From Erwinia sp. SLM-02 (lineage in GTDB: Bacteria > Pseudomonadota > Gammaproteobacteria > Enterobacterales > Enterobacteriaceae): a stretch of DNA of 64,000 bases. The stretch's first letter is position 1. The number at the start of each line of letters is the position of its first letter. The DNA lies in contig NZ_JAQISN010000006.1 in assembly GCF_037450285.1 (NCBI RefSeq), positions 1-64,000 of the forward strand. Direction: 5' to 3'. Both the position numbers and the translations under genes were made by a program. Below are positions 35,150-44,656 of the stretch, piece by piece. The notes beneath the pieces are model-generated. The model was not told where the DNA came from. It made no database searches and was given only the letters and a program-made list of their open reading frames with translations.

Positions 35150-37267
35150 TTAGTTGCGGTTACGATGCACCTTGATGACATCCGGCATTACGCGGATTTT
35201 ACGCATAATGTTAGCCAGATGAACGCGATCGCGTGCCGTCAGGCGGATAAAGGCGCTGTATACGCGGCCATCTTTCTCTTCGGTATTCAGGCTCTGAATA
35301 TTAGAACCCGCGGTATTAATTGCCGCAGTCAGATTGGCCAGCGCACCCTGGTGGTTAAACATATCCACTTTGATTTCCGCAACAAACTCCTGCTCGGTGT
35401 CCTTGTCCCATTCGACGGCCATAAATTTCTCAGGCTCTTTCTGGTAGCCGCGGATATTGCGGCAGGATTCGTGGTGGACCACCAGACCTTTGCCCGGGCT
35501 TACGTGGGCTACAATCGGGTCACCGGGAATCGGACGACAGCATTTAGCGAAGGTAATCAGTACCCCGTCAGCACCTTTGATCGGCAGCTTGCTGCGAGAA
35601 GAGGATGACGTTGGCGTTTCAACCGGAGCGGCGTCGCTGTGCTGTAGATTTTTCGCCACGACCACGCTCATTGCGTTACCGAGGCCAATTTCCGCCAGCA
35701 GATCGTCAAGCGTCGCAAGCTTCATCCGTTCCAGCTCGTGCTGGACATTGGCTTCCGGTATTTCTGCCAGCTTGCGGCTGCCGCCGAGAGCATGGTTAAG
35801 CAGGCGTCGGCCAAGGCTGACGGAATCATCACGCTTCAGGTTTTTCAGCAGCTGGCGAATTTTGGCACGCGCTTTCGAGCTGACGACAAAGTTCAGCCAT
35901 GCCGCATTCGGACGCGCGCCCGGCGCGGTAATAATTTCGACCGTTTGTCCGCTGGTCAGCGATTGAGACAGTGGGTAAGGCTGGCGATCGACGCGGGCCC
36001 CAACGCAGGCATGGCCGATATCCGTGTGCACCGCATAGGCGAAATCGACCGGCGTTGCGCCGGCGGGAAGCTCAACGATGCGGCCTTCCGGGGTGAAGAC
36101 GTAAATCTCGTCCGGGAACAGGTCGGATTTAACGCTTTCAATAAATTCAAATGAACTACCGGCACTTTGCTGCAGTTCCAGCAGGCTTTGCAGCCAGCGC
36201 TGGGCGCGAATTTGTGCGGTGGTGCTGCTTTCGCCCTGTTCTTTATAAGCCCAGTGCGCCGCCACCCCCATTTCTGCCATCTGATCCATATCTTCGGTAC
36301 GGATCTGCACTTCCACCGGCACGCCGTGCGGGCCGATCATCGAGGTATGCAGCGACTGATAGCCGTTAGCTTTGGGAATAGCGATGTAGTCTTTTACCCG
36401 CCCCGGACGTGGCTTATACAGGCTGTGCATCTGGCCCAGAACGCGGTAACAGGTATCCATATCGTGCACAATTACCCGAAAAGCGTAGATATCCATAATG
36501 GAATGGAAGCGCTGTTCTTTCAGGTGCATTTTGCAATAGATGGAGTAGAGGTGTTTCTCGCGACCGCTTACACGGCAGGGTATACCGGCCTCCTGCAGGC
36601 GACCGTCAATTTCAGAGAGGATCTTCTGAATCATCTCTTTACGGTTGCCGCGCGCGGCCTTCACCACTTCTTTGATCACCCGATAGCGATTAGGATACAG
36701 GGCTTCAAAGCCCAGCTCTTCCAGCTCGGTTTTCAAATGATGAATACCCAGACGGTGCGCCAGAGGACTGTAAATTTCCAGCGTTTCCAGCGCAATGCGC
36801 CGCCGCTTATCCGGACGTAAAGAACCCAGCGTGCGCATGTTATGCGTACGGTCGGCCAGCTTGATCAGAATGACGCGAATATCCTGTACCATCGCCATGA
36901 TCATCTTGCGGAAGTTCTCCGCCTGCGCTTCTTTTTTGTCGCGGAATTTCAGCTTATCAAGTTTGGATACGCCTTCGACCAGCTCAGCAACGCTTTTGCC
37001 GAACAGCTGTTCCATATCCTGATAGGTAGCGGGGGTGTCTTCGATAACATCGTGAAGCAGCGCGGCCATGAGCGTTTCATGGTCGAGCTTCATCTCTGCC
37101 AGGATGCAGGCAACGGCGACAGGGTGAGTAATGTAGGGTTCACCGCTGGAGCGTGTCTGTCCCTCGTGAGCATCACGTGCGACAAGATAAGCTTGCTTGA
37201 GGCGCTTTATTTGCTCCTCAGGCAAGTATTTTTCAATCAGTTGATTGAGGCTTTCAAACAGATACAA
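35150..37267 (-). CDS. spoT: bifunctional (p)ppGpp synthetase/hydrolase SpoT
   Basis: 705 residues (E. coli 702). The order of domains is an HD hydrolase (ALLHDVIEDTPAT near residue 70), a RelA/SpoT synthetase domain (RVIVHDMDTCYRVLG near 265), TGS (VFTPEGRIVELPAGATPVDFAYAVHT near 390-415, quoted here only as position) and a C-terminal ACT domain. The hydrolase motif is intact. SpoT balances the stringent-response alarmone in response to fatty acid, carbon and iron limitation. Third gene of the gmk operon. Confidence 0.98.
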   Translation of the reverse strand: MYLFESLNQLIEKYLPEEQIKRLKQAYLVARDAHEGQTRSSGEPYITHPVAVACILAEMKLDHETLMAALLHDVIEDTPATYQDMEQLFGKSVAELVEGVSKLDKLKFRDKKEAQAENFRKMIMAMVQDIRVILIKLADRTHNMRTLGSLRPDKRRRIALETLEIYSPLAHRLGIHHLKTELEELGFEALYPNRYRVIKEVVKAARGNRKEMIQKILSEIDGRLQEAGIPCRVSGREKHLYSIYCKMHLKEQRFHSIMDIYAFRVIVHDMDTCYRVLGQMHSLYKPRPGRVKDYIAIPKANGYQSLHTSMIGPHGVPVEVQIRTEDMDQMAEMGVAAHWAYKEQGESSTTAQIRAQRWLQSLLELQQSAGSSFEFIESVKSDLFPDEIYVFTPEGRIVELPAGATPVDFAYAVHTDIGHACVGARVDRQPYPLSQSLTSGQTVEIITAPGARPNAAWLNFVVSSKARAKIRQLLKNLKRDDSVSLGRRLLNHALGGSRKLAEIPEANVQHELERMKLATLDDLLAEIGLGNAMSVVVAKNLQHSDAAPVETPTSSSSRSKLPIKGADGVLITFAKCCRPIPGDPIVAHVSPGKGLVVHHESCRNIRGYQKEPEKFMAVEWDKDTEQEFVAEIKVDMFNHQGALANLTAAINTAGSNIQSLNTEEKDGRVYSAFIRLTARDRVHLANIMRKIRVMPDVIKVHRNRN

Positions 37268-37286
37268 GGCGAGCCTTCAGATCCGA

Positions 37287-37562
37287 TTAACGACGACCTT
37301 CAGCGATAGCAGTAACAGCCTGAATTTCAGCGGCTTCCTGCTCTTGCTGTTCCTGACGATCGCGCACGTCAAGGATCTGATTAGTGATCAGACCCTCTTC
37401 GATTTCGCGCAGTGCGATAACGGTAGATTTATCGTTTTCTTCTGGAACCAGTGGATCTTTACCACCAACCTGCATCTGACGTGCGCGACGTGCTGCCACC
37501 AGAACCAGGTCAAAACGGTTACCAATTTTTTCTACTGCGTCCTGTACGGTTACGCGTGCCAT
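37287..37562 (-). CDS. rpoZ: RNA polymerase omega subunit
   Basis: 91 residues, as in E. coli. The conserved N-terminal region MARVTVQDAVEKIGNRFDLV and RRARQM contact the beta' subunit and help assemble RNA polymerase. Omega also contributes a ppGpp-binding site, which fits its place between gmk and spoT. Confidence 0.98.
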   Translation of the reverse strand: MARVTVQDAVEKIGNRFDLVLVAARRARQMQVGGKDPLVPEENDKSTVIALREIEEGLITNQILDVRDRQEQQEQEAAEIQAVTAIAEGRR

Positions 37563-37615
37563 AAGTGTGATACTCCACGGGTGAAGAAATGACTGGGCAT
37601 CATACTGAGTTGTCC

Positions 37616-38239
37616 TCAGTCTGCCAATAGTTTGCTAATTAAAGCATCGTGGCGGGCTTTTTGACGGCCCATGCGCAGACGCTCGGCGCGAATGATGGTC
37701 TTCAGATCGGACAGCGCCAGATCGAAATCATCGTTCACGATTAAATAATCGTATTCAGCATAGTGGCTCATTTCTGCCACAGCCTGTTCCATACGCCTGG
37801 TTATCACCTCTTCGCTGTCCTGCCCGCGCCCACGAAGGCGACGATCAAGTTCATCTTTCGACGGTGGCAACACGAAAATGCTACGCGAGGCGGGCATTTT
37901 CTGGCGAATCTGCTTGGCGCCCTGCCAGTCGATATCAAGAAAAACATCAACGCCGGTAGCCAGAACTTGCTCAATCGCCTTGCGGGAGGTTCCGTAATAA
38001 TTACCGAACACCTCGGCATGTTCCAGAAAGGCATCTTCGCTAATCATGGAACGAAACTCATCGTGGTTAACGAAGTAGTAATGTTCGCCGTGATTTTCAC
38101 CCGGCCGCACGCCGCGAGTAGTATGCGAAATAGAGACCTGCGTGTCGTACAGCGGTTGCGTTTTTAACAGTGCCTGAATCAGACTGGATTTACCCGCGCC
38201 GCTGGGGGCGGAAACAATATATAGCGTGCCTTGAGCCAT
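37616..38239 (-). CDS. gmk: guanylate kinase
   Basis: 207 residues from ATG 38239, the E. coli length. An open frame extends 42 codons further upstream but does not resemble the family. P-loop SAPSGAGKSSL is near residues 9-19, and the GMP-binding stretch SISHTTRGVRPGE near 38. It converts GMP to GDP using ATP. First gene of the operon that also makes and breaks ppGpp. Confidence 0.98.
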   Translation of the reverse strand: MAQGTLYIVSAPSGAGKSSLIQALLKTQPLYDTQVSISHTTRGVRPGENHGEHYYFVNHDEFRSMISEDAFLEHAEVFGNYYGTSRKAIEQVLATGVDVFLDIDWQGAKQIRQKMPASRSIFVLPPSKDELDRRLRGRGQDSEEVITRRMEQAVAEMSHYAEYDYLIVNDDFDLALSDLKTIIRAERLRMGRQKARHDALISKLLAD

Positions 38240-38498
38240 GATTATTCTTGATATGCCAATAAAGCGGAGTCTACTTCCTGCACAGTATACACATGTGCAG
38301 CCCTTCATGCAGCGTTTCGGCTGAGCAATGCGCCATTTTATCCGAAAACGGACAGCATCACGCAAAATACTGCTTTTAAACGCGCCGTTGCAGCAAAAGT
38401 CTCAGAGCCTGTTTCCATAATCCTGATTTGCCTCTCGTCAGTCCCATCCTGCTGCGCTTTACTCCAGTCTGTCAGTGGTTCAATTGGGAGAGGCAGGG

Positions 38499-40214
38499 AT
38501 GCGATATCTGTTATTAGCGATCGGGCTATGGGGTGCATTTTCGCACGCGCAATGTCCTGTCTGGACGCCAGCGCGGCAGAGTGTGGAAATGGCTGCGCTG
38601 GAAAAACAGCTACGGCAGTGGGATGACGCCTATTATCGTCAGGGAGCGGGGCTGGTGACCGACGAGCGCTACGACGCTTTGCAGTCAAGGCTGCAAAACT
38701 GGCAGCGTTGCTTTCACCCTGACAGCGATTTACGCCAGCCTCAGCTATCCACGAACGGAAAAATTCTCCATCCCATCGCCCACGTAGGGGTGAAAAAGCT
38801 CAGGGATAAGCAGGACGTCGCTGACTGGATGGAGAACCGGCGTGATTTGTGGGTGCAACCGAAAATAGACGGTGTTGCCGTTACGCTGGTCTATCAGGAT
38901 GGCCGGTTGCAGCAGGCGATTAGCCGCGGCGATGGCCTGCGTGGCGAAGACTGGACGGAAAAAGCCCGACGGATACCCGCCATACCGCAATCCATTCCAT
39001 TTCGTGAGGGGCAGGCTGTGTTCCAGGGAGAACTTTACCTGATGATGAACGGTCACCGGCAGGCGCAGCACGGTGGTAAAAATGCCCGTTCAAAGGTTGC
39101 TGGAGCGCTGATGGCAAAACAGCATACCGATGTGCTGGGCAATCTTGGGTTATTTATCTGGGCCTGGCCGGATGGTCCGCCAACCCTGGCGCAGCGCCTT
39201 ACAGGTATACGCGATGCTGGATTTACCGATATTAGTCCCTGGACCCGCCCAGTTCAGGATGCCGGTGCCGTTCAGAAGTGGCGTAAGCGCTGGTACGAAA
39301 CGCCGTTACCTTTTGTGACCGACGGAGTCGTTGTTCACAGCGCTCCCGGATTGCAAGGGAGACAGTGGATGCCCGATCTCGGCAACTGGGCCGTAGCCTG
39401 GAAATATCCACCGCCACAGGTAAGCAGCGAGGTTAGGGAGGTGATATTCACCATCGGGCGCAGTGGGAAAATCAGCGTAGTGCTGGACCTTGAACCCGTG
39501 CAGCTGGATGACAAGCGTGTAAGCCGGGTAAGTATCGGTTCGCTGGATCGCTGGCGTGAAAAAGACATTGTCCCCGGCGATCAGGTGAGTATCAGCCTGG
39601 CGGGGCAGGGGATCCCGCGGCTGGATGAGGTGAGCTGGCGTGTAGCCGAGCGCCACTATCCGCATCCTCCCGATCGGCGGCAATACACGATGTTGAGCTG
39701 TTTCCAACCCGTTGAGGGCTGCAAAGCGCAATTTCTATCCCGCCTGGAGTGGCTTGGTGGCAAACAGGCACTCAACTTCACGGGGATTGGCCGCCGCAGC
39801 TGGCAGCGGTTGATACAGGCTGGCAGCCTGGACCATCTTTTCTCGTGGATGGCGCTGTCTGAAGAAAGGCTTCAGGCAGCTATCGGTGTTAACCGACATG
39901 TTGCCCATCTTTTCTGGCAGCAGTTTCAGTTGAGCCACCGACAGCCTTTTAAACGCTGGGTCAGGGCGCTCGGCGTTCCCATCCCGGAGTCTGCGTTGGG
40001 GACACTGACCGATGATAGCTGGGAACCGCTGCTTACCCGGACAACAGAGCAGTGGCAACAATTACCGGGAGTGGGAAAAAAGCTGGCACGCCAGATTAGT
40101 CTTTTCCTTAACCATCCTGATGTGCTGAAGTTAATAGCCGGGCTGAGGGAATCAGTGAACGGATCATCACCCTCAGTACCGGGGGGGATCAGTGGTCACC
40201 GTGTGGATAATTGA
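38499..40214 (+). CDS. ligB: NAD-dependent DNA ligase LigB
   Basis: 571 residues from ATG 38499, after GAGAGGCAGGG (E. coli LigB 560). The adenylation lysine lies in QPKIDGVAVTL. An OB fold (SIGSLDRWREKDIVPGD) and a helix-hairpin-helix region follow. The zinc finger and BRCT domain of LigA are absent, as usual for LigB. The first 20 residues (MRYLLLAIGLWGAFSHAQC) look like a signal peptide. LigB is a second, non-essential ligase whose cellular role is unclear. It overlaps the convergent yicG by 26 bases. Confidence 0.93.
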   Translation: MRYLLLAIGLWGAFSHAQCPVWTPARQSVEMAALEKQLRQWDDAYYRQGAGLVTDERYDALQSRLQNWQRCFHPDSDLRQPQLSTNGKILHPIAHVGVKKLRDKQDVADWMENRRDLWVQPKIDGVAVTLVYQDGRLQQAISRGDGLRGEDWTEKARRIPAIPQSIPFREGQAVFQGELYLMMNGHRQAQHGGKNARSKVAGALMAKQHTDVLGNLGLFIWAWPDGPPTLAQRLTGIRDAGFTDISPWTRPVQDAGAVQKWRKRWYETPLPFVTDGVVVHSAPGLQGRQWMPDLGNWAVAWKYPPPQVSSEVREVIFTIGRSGKISVVLDLEPVQLDDKRVSRVSIGSLDRWREKDIVPGDQVSISLAGQGIPRLDEVSWRVAERHYPHPPDRRQYTMLSCFQPVEGCKAQFLSRLEWLGGKQALNFTGIGRRSWQRLIQAGSLDHLFSWMALSEERLQAAIGVNRHVAHLFWQQFQLSHRQPFKRWVRALGVPIPESALGTLTDDSWEPLLTRTTEQWQQLPGVGKKLARQISLFLNHPDVLKLIAGLRESVNGSSPSVPGGISGHRVDN

Positions 40215-40806
40215 AAACGGGCAAACCCAGTTTGAAACGCAGCGCCAGTAAACGGGCAAGAAATCCGCAAACTAGCGTAATGATAACCACGGTTTCCATC
40301 GCCAGTGCGGTTTTTAACAGCAGGATGTAGACCCAGCCCGATGCAAAGGCGATCCCCGCGTACAGTTCTTTTTGAAAAACTAGCGGTATACGATTGCAAA
40401 ACATATCGCGCAGAACTCCGCCGAAGACGCCCGTGACGACGGCACTGATGGCGGCAATAATTCCCGCGTGCCCCATATCCAGAGCAACCTGAGCACCCAG
40501 TATTGAGAATACCACCAGTCCTAATGCATCCAGCACCAGGAATACCTTACGTAAATGGGGCATCAGAGGCGCTGCCAGTGTCGTAATGACCGCAGCGGCA
40601 GCAACAATCATAATGTATTCAGGGTGTTTCACCCATCCCAGAGGGTAGTGGCCCAGCAGCATATCGCGCACCGATCCACCACCGATTGCCGTGACCGATG
40701 CAATGATGATAACGCCGAACATGTCCATCTTGCGGCGACCTGCTGCAAGTGCGCCGGTCATCGCTTCTGCAGTAATACCTATAATGTAAAGCACGGTGAG
40801 TAACAT
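40189..40806 (-). CDS. yicG: inner membrane protein YicG (UPF0126/TRIC-like)
   Basis: 205 residues, as in E. coli YicG, with seven hydrophobic segments. Two glycine-rich repeats, GGGSVRDMLLGHYPLGW and GGVLRDMFCNRIPLVF, are the duplicated UPF0126 motif related to TRIC cation channels. E. coli YicG has been proposed as a glycine transporter. The exact substrate is not settled. Confidence 0.9.
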   Translation of the reverse strand: MLLTVLYIIGITAEAMTGALAAGRRKMDMFGVIIIASVTAIGGGSVRDMLLGHYPLGWVKHPEYIMIVAAAAVITTLAAPLMPHLRKVFLVLDALGLVVFSILGAQVALDMGHAGIIAAISAVVTGVFGGVLRDMFCNRIPLVFQKELYAGIAFASGWVYILLLKTALAMETVVIITLVCGFLARLLALRFKLGLPVFNYPHGDH

Positions 40807-41572
40807 GGTCTGCTCCTGGATAGAGGCCGCAAGCCTAAGGTGTTATCCGCCTTGCGGCGACTGAAATTTTCTCAGGGAGAGACGAGCGTATTAGTTTTAA
40901 TAATTTACCTGAGTTTTTATAATGATGTGACTTTTATTATCTCAATGAATTTACTGATTATTTTTGGTGGCTTCTTTTCTTTTGTTCGCTTTTTCGCATG
41001 AGTAAAATCTATTGATTGCATACCTCCTGATGTCGTTGGGCAATCACGCACTGTGAGACAGAACACCCCCACGTTGGGGCCAGTGAAGAAGCCCTGAGGA
41101 ATAAATACATAATGGCGTTATTAGAATTGGTAAATAGTTGCGGCAAATATTGATTGAGGCGTGATAATGCGCCGTTTTATTATTAATCAGGTGCCCGACG
41201 TTGGTTATTTTTTTGACCTTTCTGGCTGTTCCAGGTAGAAAAATGTATACTCCTCAATTAATCTCATTAGGATAGACATTCTATGAGGTGTTAATTACAG
41301 GAGGTGTTTTTTTATTGGTGTAATTAGTTGAAAACGTAATTCAATAGGGGGGTTACTGAAACATTGCCCACCATCGGAGAGATATATTTTTCGGATTCTG
41401 ATCTAAAACCATCTTGTTATGATTCAGTAAATACTTGGTTATGGCGGTTTCCTTAACACTGGACAGTGTTAATGTGTCATTTTACTAAGCGTGGTAGGTT
41501 GAAAGACGATAAAACGTTAACGTGTTATCGAATCACAGGAAGGATTTTGATGATATTTTATCGGGAGGGAGT
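40807..41572. other. 766-base AT-rich non-coding region upstream of a response regulator
   Basis: I find no gene here; the longest frames are short and lack family resemblance. Visible elements are a CCCC/GGGG hairpin at 41066-41079, a GGCG/CGCC hairpin near 41158-41175, and a perfect 9-bp inverted repeat at 41453-41472. The low GC contrasts with yicG and ligB and suggests acquired DNA. Confidence 0.6.
41453..41472. promoter_or_regulatory. operator-like inverted repeat upstream of the response regulator
   Basis: TTAACACTG-GA-CAGTGTTAA is a perfect palindrome with 9-bp arms and a 2-base spacer, about 100 bases before the regulator's start. Symmetry and position suggest a binding site for a dimeric regulator, possibly this one. 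No consensus for a known factor is recognised. Confidence 0.5.
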
Positions 41573-42217
41573 ATGCACAACAGACACACAGTGACCATAT
41601 CTGATGACCATCCACATATTTTGTATTCGCTTAAAATGCTTTTTTCTGGCAATGACCGGTTTCTAATAACGAATGAAACAACGTGTGGTAAAGATTTGCT
41701 GGCGGCGTTGTCTGCCAGGCCGACAGATATTGTAATCACCGATTTTTCTTTAGGTTCTGACCGATCGACAATCGATGGCTTCACCAAGCTACGCGCTTTA
41801 CATGGCCGTTTTCCTGATGTAAAAATCGTCTTACTGACCTCACAAAAAAACACGGCAATACTGAGAAAGGCCAGTGATTATGGTGTCAGAGCGGTCATAA
41901 GCAAGAGTGACAACGTGGAAGAAACCGTGTCAGCATGCCATCACATCATCAGCCAGCCGGACTGCTATTATTCATCCTCATTTAGCTATCTCAAAGCCCC
42001 TGCCAGTAAAGGCAGTGAGCGAGGCAGTACCTTGACGCCTAAAGAGCTGGAAGTCGTCAGATTGTTTTCATCAGGTTACTCGCTTGCAGAGATTGCGCAG
42101 AGGCAGAACCGGACCATCAGCACTATTTCCACGCAAAAGTACAATGCCATGCGGCGTCTGGGTGTATCATCAAATATTGAGCTGATTCGATATGCCTATG
42201 CTCAGGGGTTGATTTAA
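41573..42217 (+). CDS. orphan LuxR/NarL-family response regulator
   Basis: 214 residues from ATG 41573, which has GGGAGGGAG directly upstream. The receiver domain has the acidic pair D11-D12, phosphoacceptor Asp57 (VITDFSLGSD), a Thr in LLTSQKN and the Lys in VISKSD, so it should be phosphorylatable. The C-terminal LuxR helix-turn-helix is TPKELEVVRLFSSGYSLAEI followed by STISTQKYNAMRRLG. It resembles the RcsB/FimZ/EvgA group. No sensor kinase gene is nearby, and both flanks are AT-rich, so it is an orphan and perhaps acquired. Confidence 0.88.
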   Translation: MHNRHTVTISDDHPHILYSLKMLFSGNDRFLITNETTCGKDLLAALSARPTDIVITDFSLGSDRSTIDGFTKLRALHGRFPDVKIVLLTSQKNTAILRKASDYGVRAVISKSDNVEETVSACHHIISQPDCYYSSSFSYLKAPASKGSERGSTLTPKELEVVRLFSSGYSLAEIAQRQNRTISTISTQKYNAMRRLGVSSNIELIRYAYAQGLI

Positions 42218-42625
42218 CGTTTAATTCTTTGAGAAAATATAATAATTTTTTGGATTAAAGTTTCCACAAATTTTTTATTTATTGGTTTTTTTATTTCAAT
42301 GAATGTCGGCTGCAGTGTGTTTTTTGTCTCGTGATAATTAAATGCGCAAAGTTGAATTCTATCAGGGAATTATTACCGTTATTGTGTAGTCGCAGGGGTG
42401 AAGTCGTCCTAATGACTTTCATGATACAGATGTTGTTGATAAGGTAGAGGAATTCTTTCGTTGTAACAACAGAGTTGAAAAATTAAAAAATGCTTAAAAG
42501 CGTTTCAATAAAGAACAGGGTTATTATAAAAATGAAATGGAATTATCCTATGAGTCATCTTAATCGCCACATAGTCACTGATTTTTAAAATCATATCGGA
42601 AACGCATTGATCCTAATATTGACAG
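42218..42625. other. AT-rich non-coding region downstream of the response regulator
   Basis: About 410 bases of low-GC sequence with no credible gene; the longest frames have about 17 codons. No obvious terminator follows the regulator. Confidence 0.6.
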
Positions 42626-42650
42626 GCCAGTAGCCTGCACGGCTACTGGC
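42626..42650. repeat. stem-loop after yjdM
   Basis: A perfect 10-bp inverted repeat (GCCAGTAGCC / GGCTACTGGC) with a 5-base loop lies 6 bases past the yjdM stop. It lacks a T tract on either strand and may be a weak transcript end. Confidence 0.65.
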
Positions 42651-42655
42651 AGCGA

Positions 42656-42994
42656 TCAGTTCTTTTTAACAAATTCTGATTTCAATTTCATCGGTCCGAA
42701 TCCGTCAATTTTACAATCAATATTATGATCGCCCTCTACCAGTCGGATGCTTTTTACTTTAGTACCAATTTTTAGCGGCGTTGAACTTCCTTTAACTTTC
42801 AGATCCTTAATCACAGTGACGCTATCGCCATCCGCCAGCAAATTGCCGTTGGCATCTTTCACGACCAGGCCTTCTTCGGCACTTCCTTCGGCACCCTCAG
42901 CCCATACATGACCGCATTCCGGGCAGTTAAGCATATCTCCATCCTGCCAGCTGTACTCAGAGTGACACTTAGGGCAGGGAGGTAAAGTTTGCAT
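42656..42994 (-). CDS. yjdM: zinc-ribbon protein YjdM (PhnA family)
   Basis: 112 residues (E. coli 111). The N-terminal zinc ribbon has Cys7, Cys10, Cys24 and Cys27 (CPKC, CPEC). The C-terminal PhnA domain is almost identical to E. coli, from VKDANGNLLADGDSV to the end. Despite the old name PhnA it is not phosphonoacetate hydrolase, and its function is not known. In E. coli it lies near the phn genes, so its location here is different. Confidence 0.93.
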   Translation of the reverse strand: MQTLPPCPKCHSEYSWQDGDMLNCPECGHVWAEGAEGSAEEGLVVKDANGNLLADGDSVTVIKDLKVKGSSTPLKIGTKVKSIRLVEGDHNIDCKIDGFGPMKLKSEFVKKN

Positions 42995-43065
42995 GATTGA
43001 GCCTCAAATAAATCCATAATAAAAGAAGGGTGATAGTTTACCCTGTGAAGCTTTCTCTTCCTACC

Positions 43066-43098
43066 ATAAAAAAACGCTATAAGCTGGCTTATAGCGTT
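43066..43098 (-). terminator. terminator after yicC
   Basis: On the minus strand a perfect 12-bp stem (AACGCTATAAGC / GCTTATAGCGTT) with a 2-base loop is followed by seven T residues. Confidence 0.93.
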
Positions 43099-43133
43099 GA
43101 GATGTTGGCTACTAATATGTAGATTCAGAAAAC

Positions 43134-43997
43134 CTACTCAATGTTCTGAATTTGCTCACGCATCTGCTCAATCAACACCTTCAGTTCAATCGCTGATGCG
43201 GTGATGTCTGCATTAATCGATTTGGAACCCAGCGTATTGGACTCGCGGTTAAACTCCTGCATCATAAAGTCCAGACGGCGGCCAACTGCCTCTTTCTTCT
43301 TCAGAATGTTGTAGGTTTCTTTTACGTGCGCTTCCAGACGATCCAGTTCTTCCGCAACGTCCACGCGCTGTGCCAGCATCACCAGCTCCTGCTCCAGACG
43401 GTTATTCTCCAGCTGTACCTGCGCTTCTTCAAGCCGGGTCACCAGACGTTCGCGCTGCCACTTTAACACATCGGGCATGTGGGTACGGACCTTGCTGACT
43501 TCTGTACTGACGCCCTGCAGACGTTGTTCAATCAGGGTCTTCAGTGCAGCGCCCTCAGTCTCGCGTGCGGTAATAAAATCGTCGATGGCACCGTCGAGCA
43601 GGGTTAAAAGCTGGGCGGAGATCGCATCCAGATCCTGTTCTTCTGCCGACATCACACCGGGCCAGCGCAGGATATCGACCGGATTAATTTCACCCTCGTC
43701 GCTTTGCATTTTTACCCAGTTAGCGGCCTGTACCAGCTGAATCGCCAGCTTTTCATTCAGCACCAGGGCGCTCTGCGCGCTGGGATCGGCGTCGAACCGC
43801 AGATTGACTTCCACTTTACCGCGCGTCAGTCGGTTACGGATGCGCTCACGGATAGCAGGCTCCAGCCCACGAAATTGTTCTGGCAGACGGATATAGGTTT
43901 CAAGATAGCGCTGGTTAACGGAACGCAGCTCCCAGGCGGCGCTGCCCCAATCGCCTTTGGTTTCACGGCGTGCGTAGGCGGTCATACTGCGGATCAT
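43134..43997 (-). CDS. yicC: YicC family endoribonuclease/RNase adaptor
   Basis: 287 residues, as in E. coli. The N-terminal YicC domain begins MIRSMTAYARRE, and the C-terminal DUF1732 domain has EELDRLEAHVKE and GRRLDFMMQEFNRESNTLGSK (given as position near 235-255). YicC proteins have been described as ribonucleases or RNase adaptors affecting small RNA stability such as RyhB. It is divergent from a lipoprotein gene, whereas in E. coli rph is the neighbour. Confidence 0.94.
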   Translation of the reverse strand: MIRSMTAYARRETKGDWGSAAWELRSVNQRYLETYIRLPEQFRGLEPAIRERIRNRLTRGKVEVNLRFDADPSAQSALVLNEKLAIQLVQAANWVKMQSDEGEINPVDILRWPGVMSAEEQDLDAISAQLLTLLDGAIDDFITARETEGAALKTLIEQRLQGVSTEVSKVRTHMPDVLKWQRERLVTRLEEAQVQLENNRLEQELVMLAQRVDVAEELDRLEAHVKETYNILKKKEAVGRRLDFMMQEFNRESNTLGSKSINADITASAIELKVLIEQMREQIQNIE

Positions 43998-44180
43998 TTT
44001 GCGTACTCGCTTAAGAGAAAGATGCCGGAAGTATAACGGTGCAGGCGCTGGCTTAACAGGTGTTCAGTCAAATGTCAGCGCAATGGCTGACGTTTTATCA
44101 ACCACAGATTAAGATGTTAAGAATTATCCGCCCAGAGTGCCGGGCCACCCGGCCGCTACTGTTATTTACCAGGAGAGTTC

Positions 44181-44606
44181 ATGTCTGCCCGTTTATTTTA
44201 TTCTTCCTTTTTACTCTTAGCGCTCACGGGATGCAGTGTGCCAGGCAAGGTGACGAGCACAGCGGTACCGGCATGTCCGGTCGGTGAGGCGATGCAGCAG
44301 ACCACGCTCTATTTCGGCCTGAACAGGCCACACGGGCAGGCGATTACCGATGCCGAGTGGCAAACGTTTGTTGATAAGGACGTGACCCCGCGTTTTAAAG
44401 ATGGCCTGACCGTATTCGCTGCGAAGGGTCAGTGGCTGGGTAACGACGGGAAGCTTGCCCGTGAAGAGAGCCGGGCACTCATGCTGATTCATGCCACGGA
44501 TCGGAGCAGTGAGCAGGGAATTGAAGCACTGCGGGCGATTTACAAACAGCGATTTGCTCAGGATTCGGTCATGCGGGTTGATACGCCAGCCTGCGTGGCT
44601 TTCTGA
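44181..44606 (+). CDS. DUF3574 lipoprotein
   Basis: 141 residues. A lipoprotein signal peptide with lipobox LTGC places the acylated Cys at residue 18. The mature part matches the DUF3574 pattern (TTLYFGLNRPHG, EWQTFVDKDVTPRFKDGLTVF, GQWLG...REESRALMLIH). Its function is unknown. The Ser after Cys would favour outer membrane sorting. Start ATG follows AGGAGAG. It lies in the yicC-rph interval together with nupC. Confidence 0.85.
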   Translation: MSARLFYSSFLLLALTGCSVPGKVTSTAVPACPVGEAMQQTTLYFGLNRPHGQAITDAEWQTFVDKDVTPRFKDGLTVFAAKGQWLGNDGKLAREESRALMLIHATDRSSEQGIEALRAIYKQRFAQDSVMRVDTPACVAF

Positions 44607-44656
44607 TCGGCGTTGACTCAACAACCAGCCCGACACCGTGGTGCCGGGCTGAACGT

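Noticed and set aside
41101..41160. Short frame starting ATGGCGTTATTAG upstream of the response regulator
   Set aside because: It encodes only 13 residues, the ribosome site is too distant, and there is no attenuator-like structure to suggest a leader peptide.
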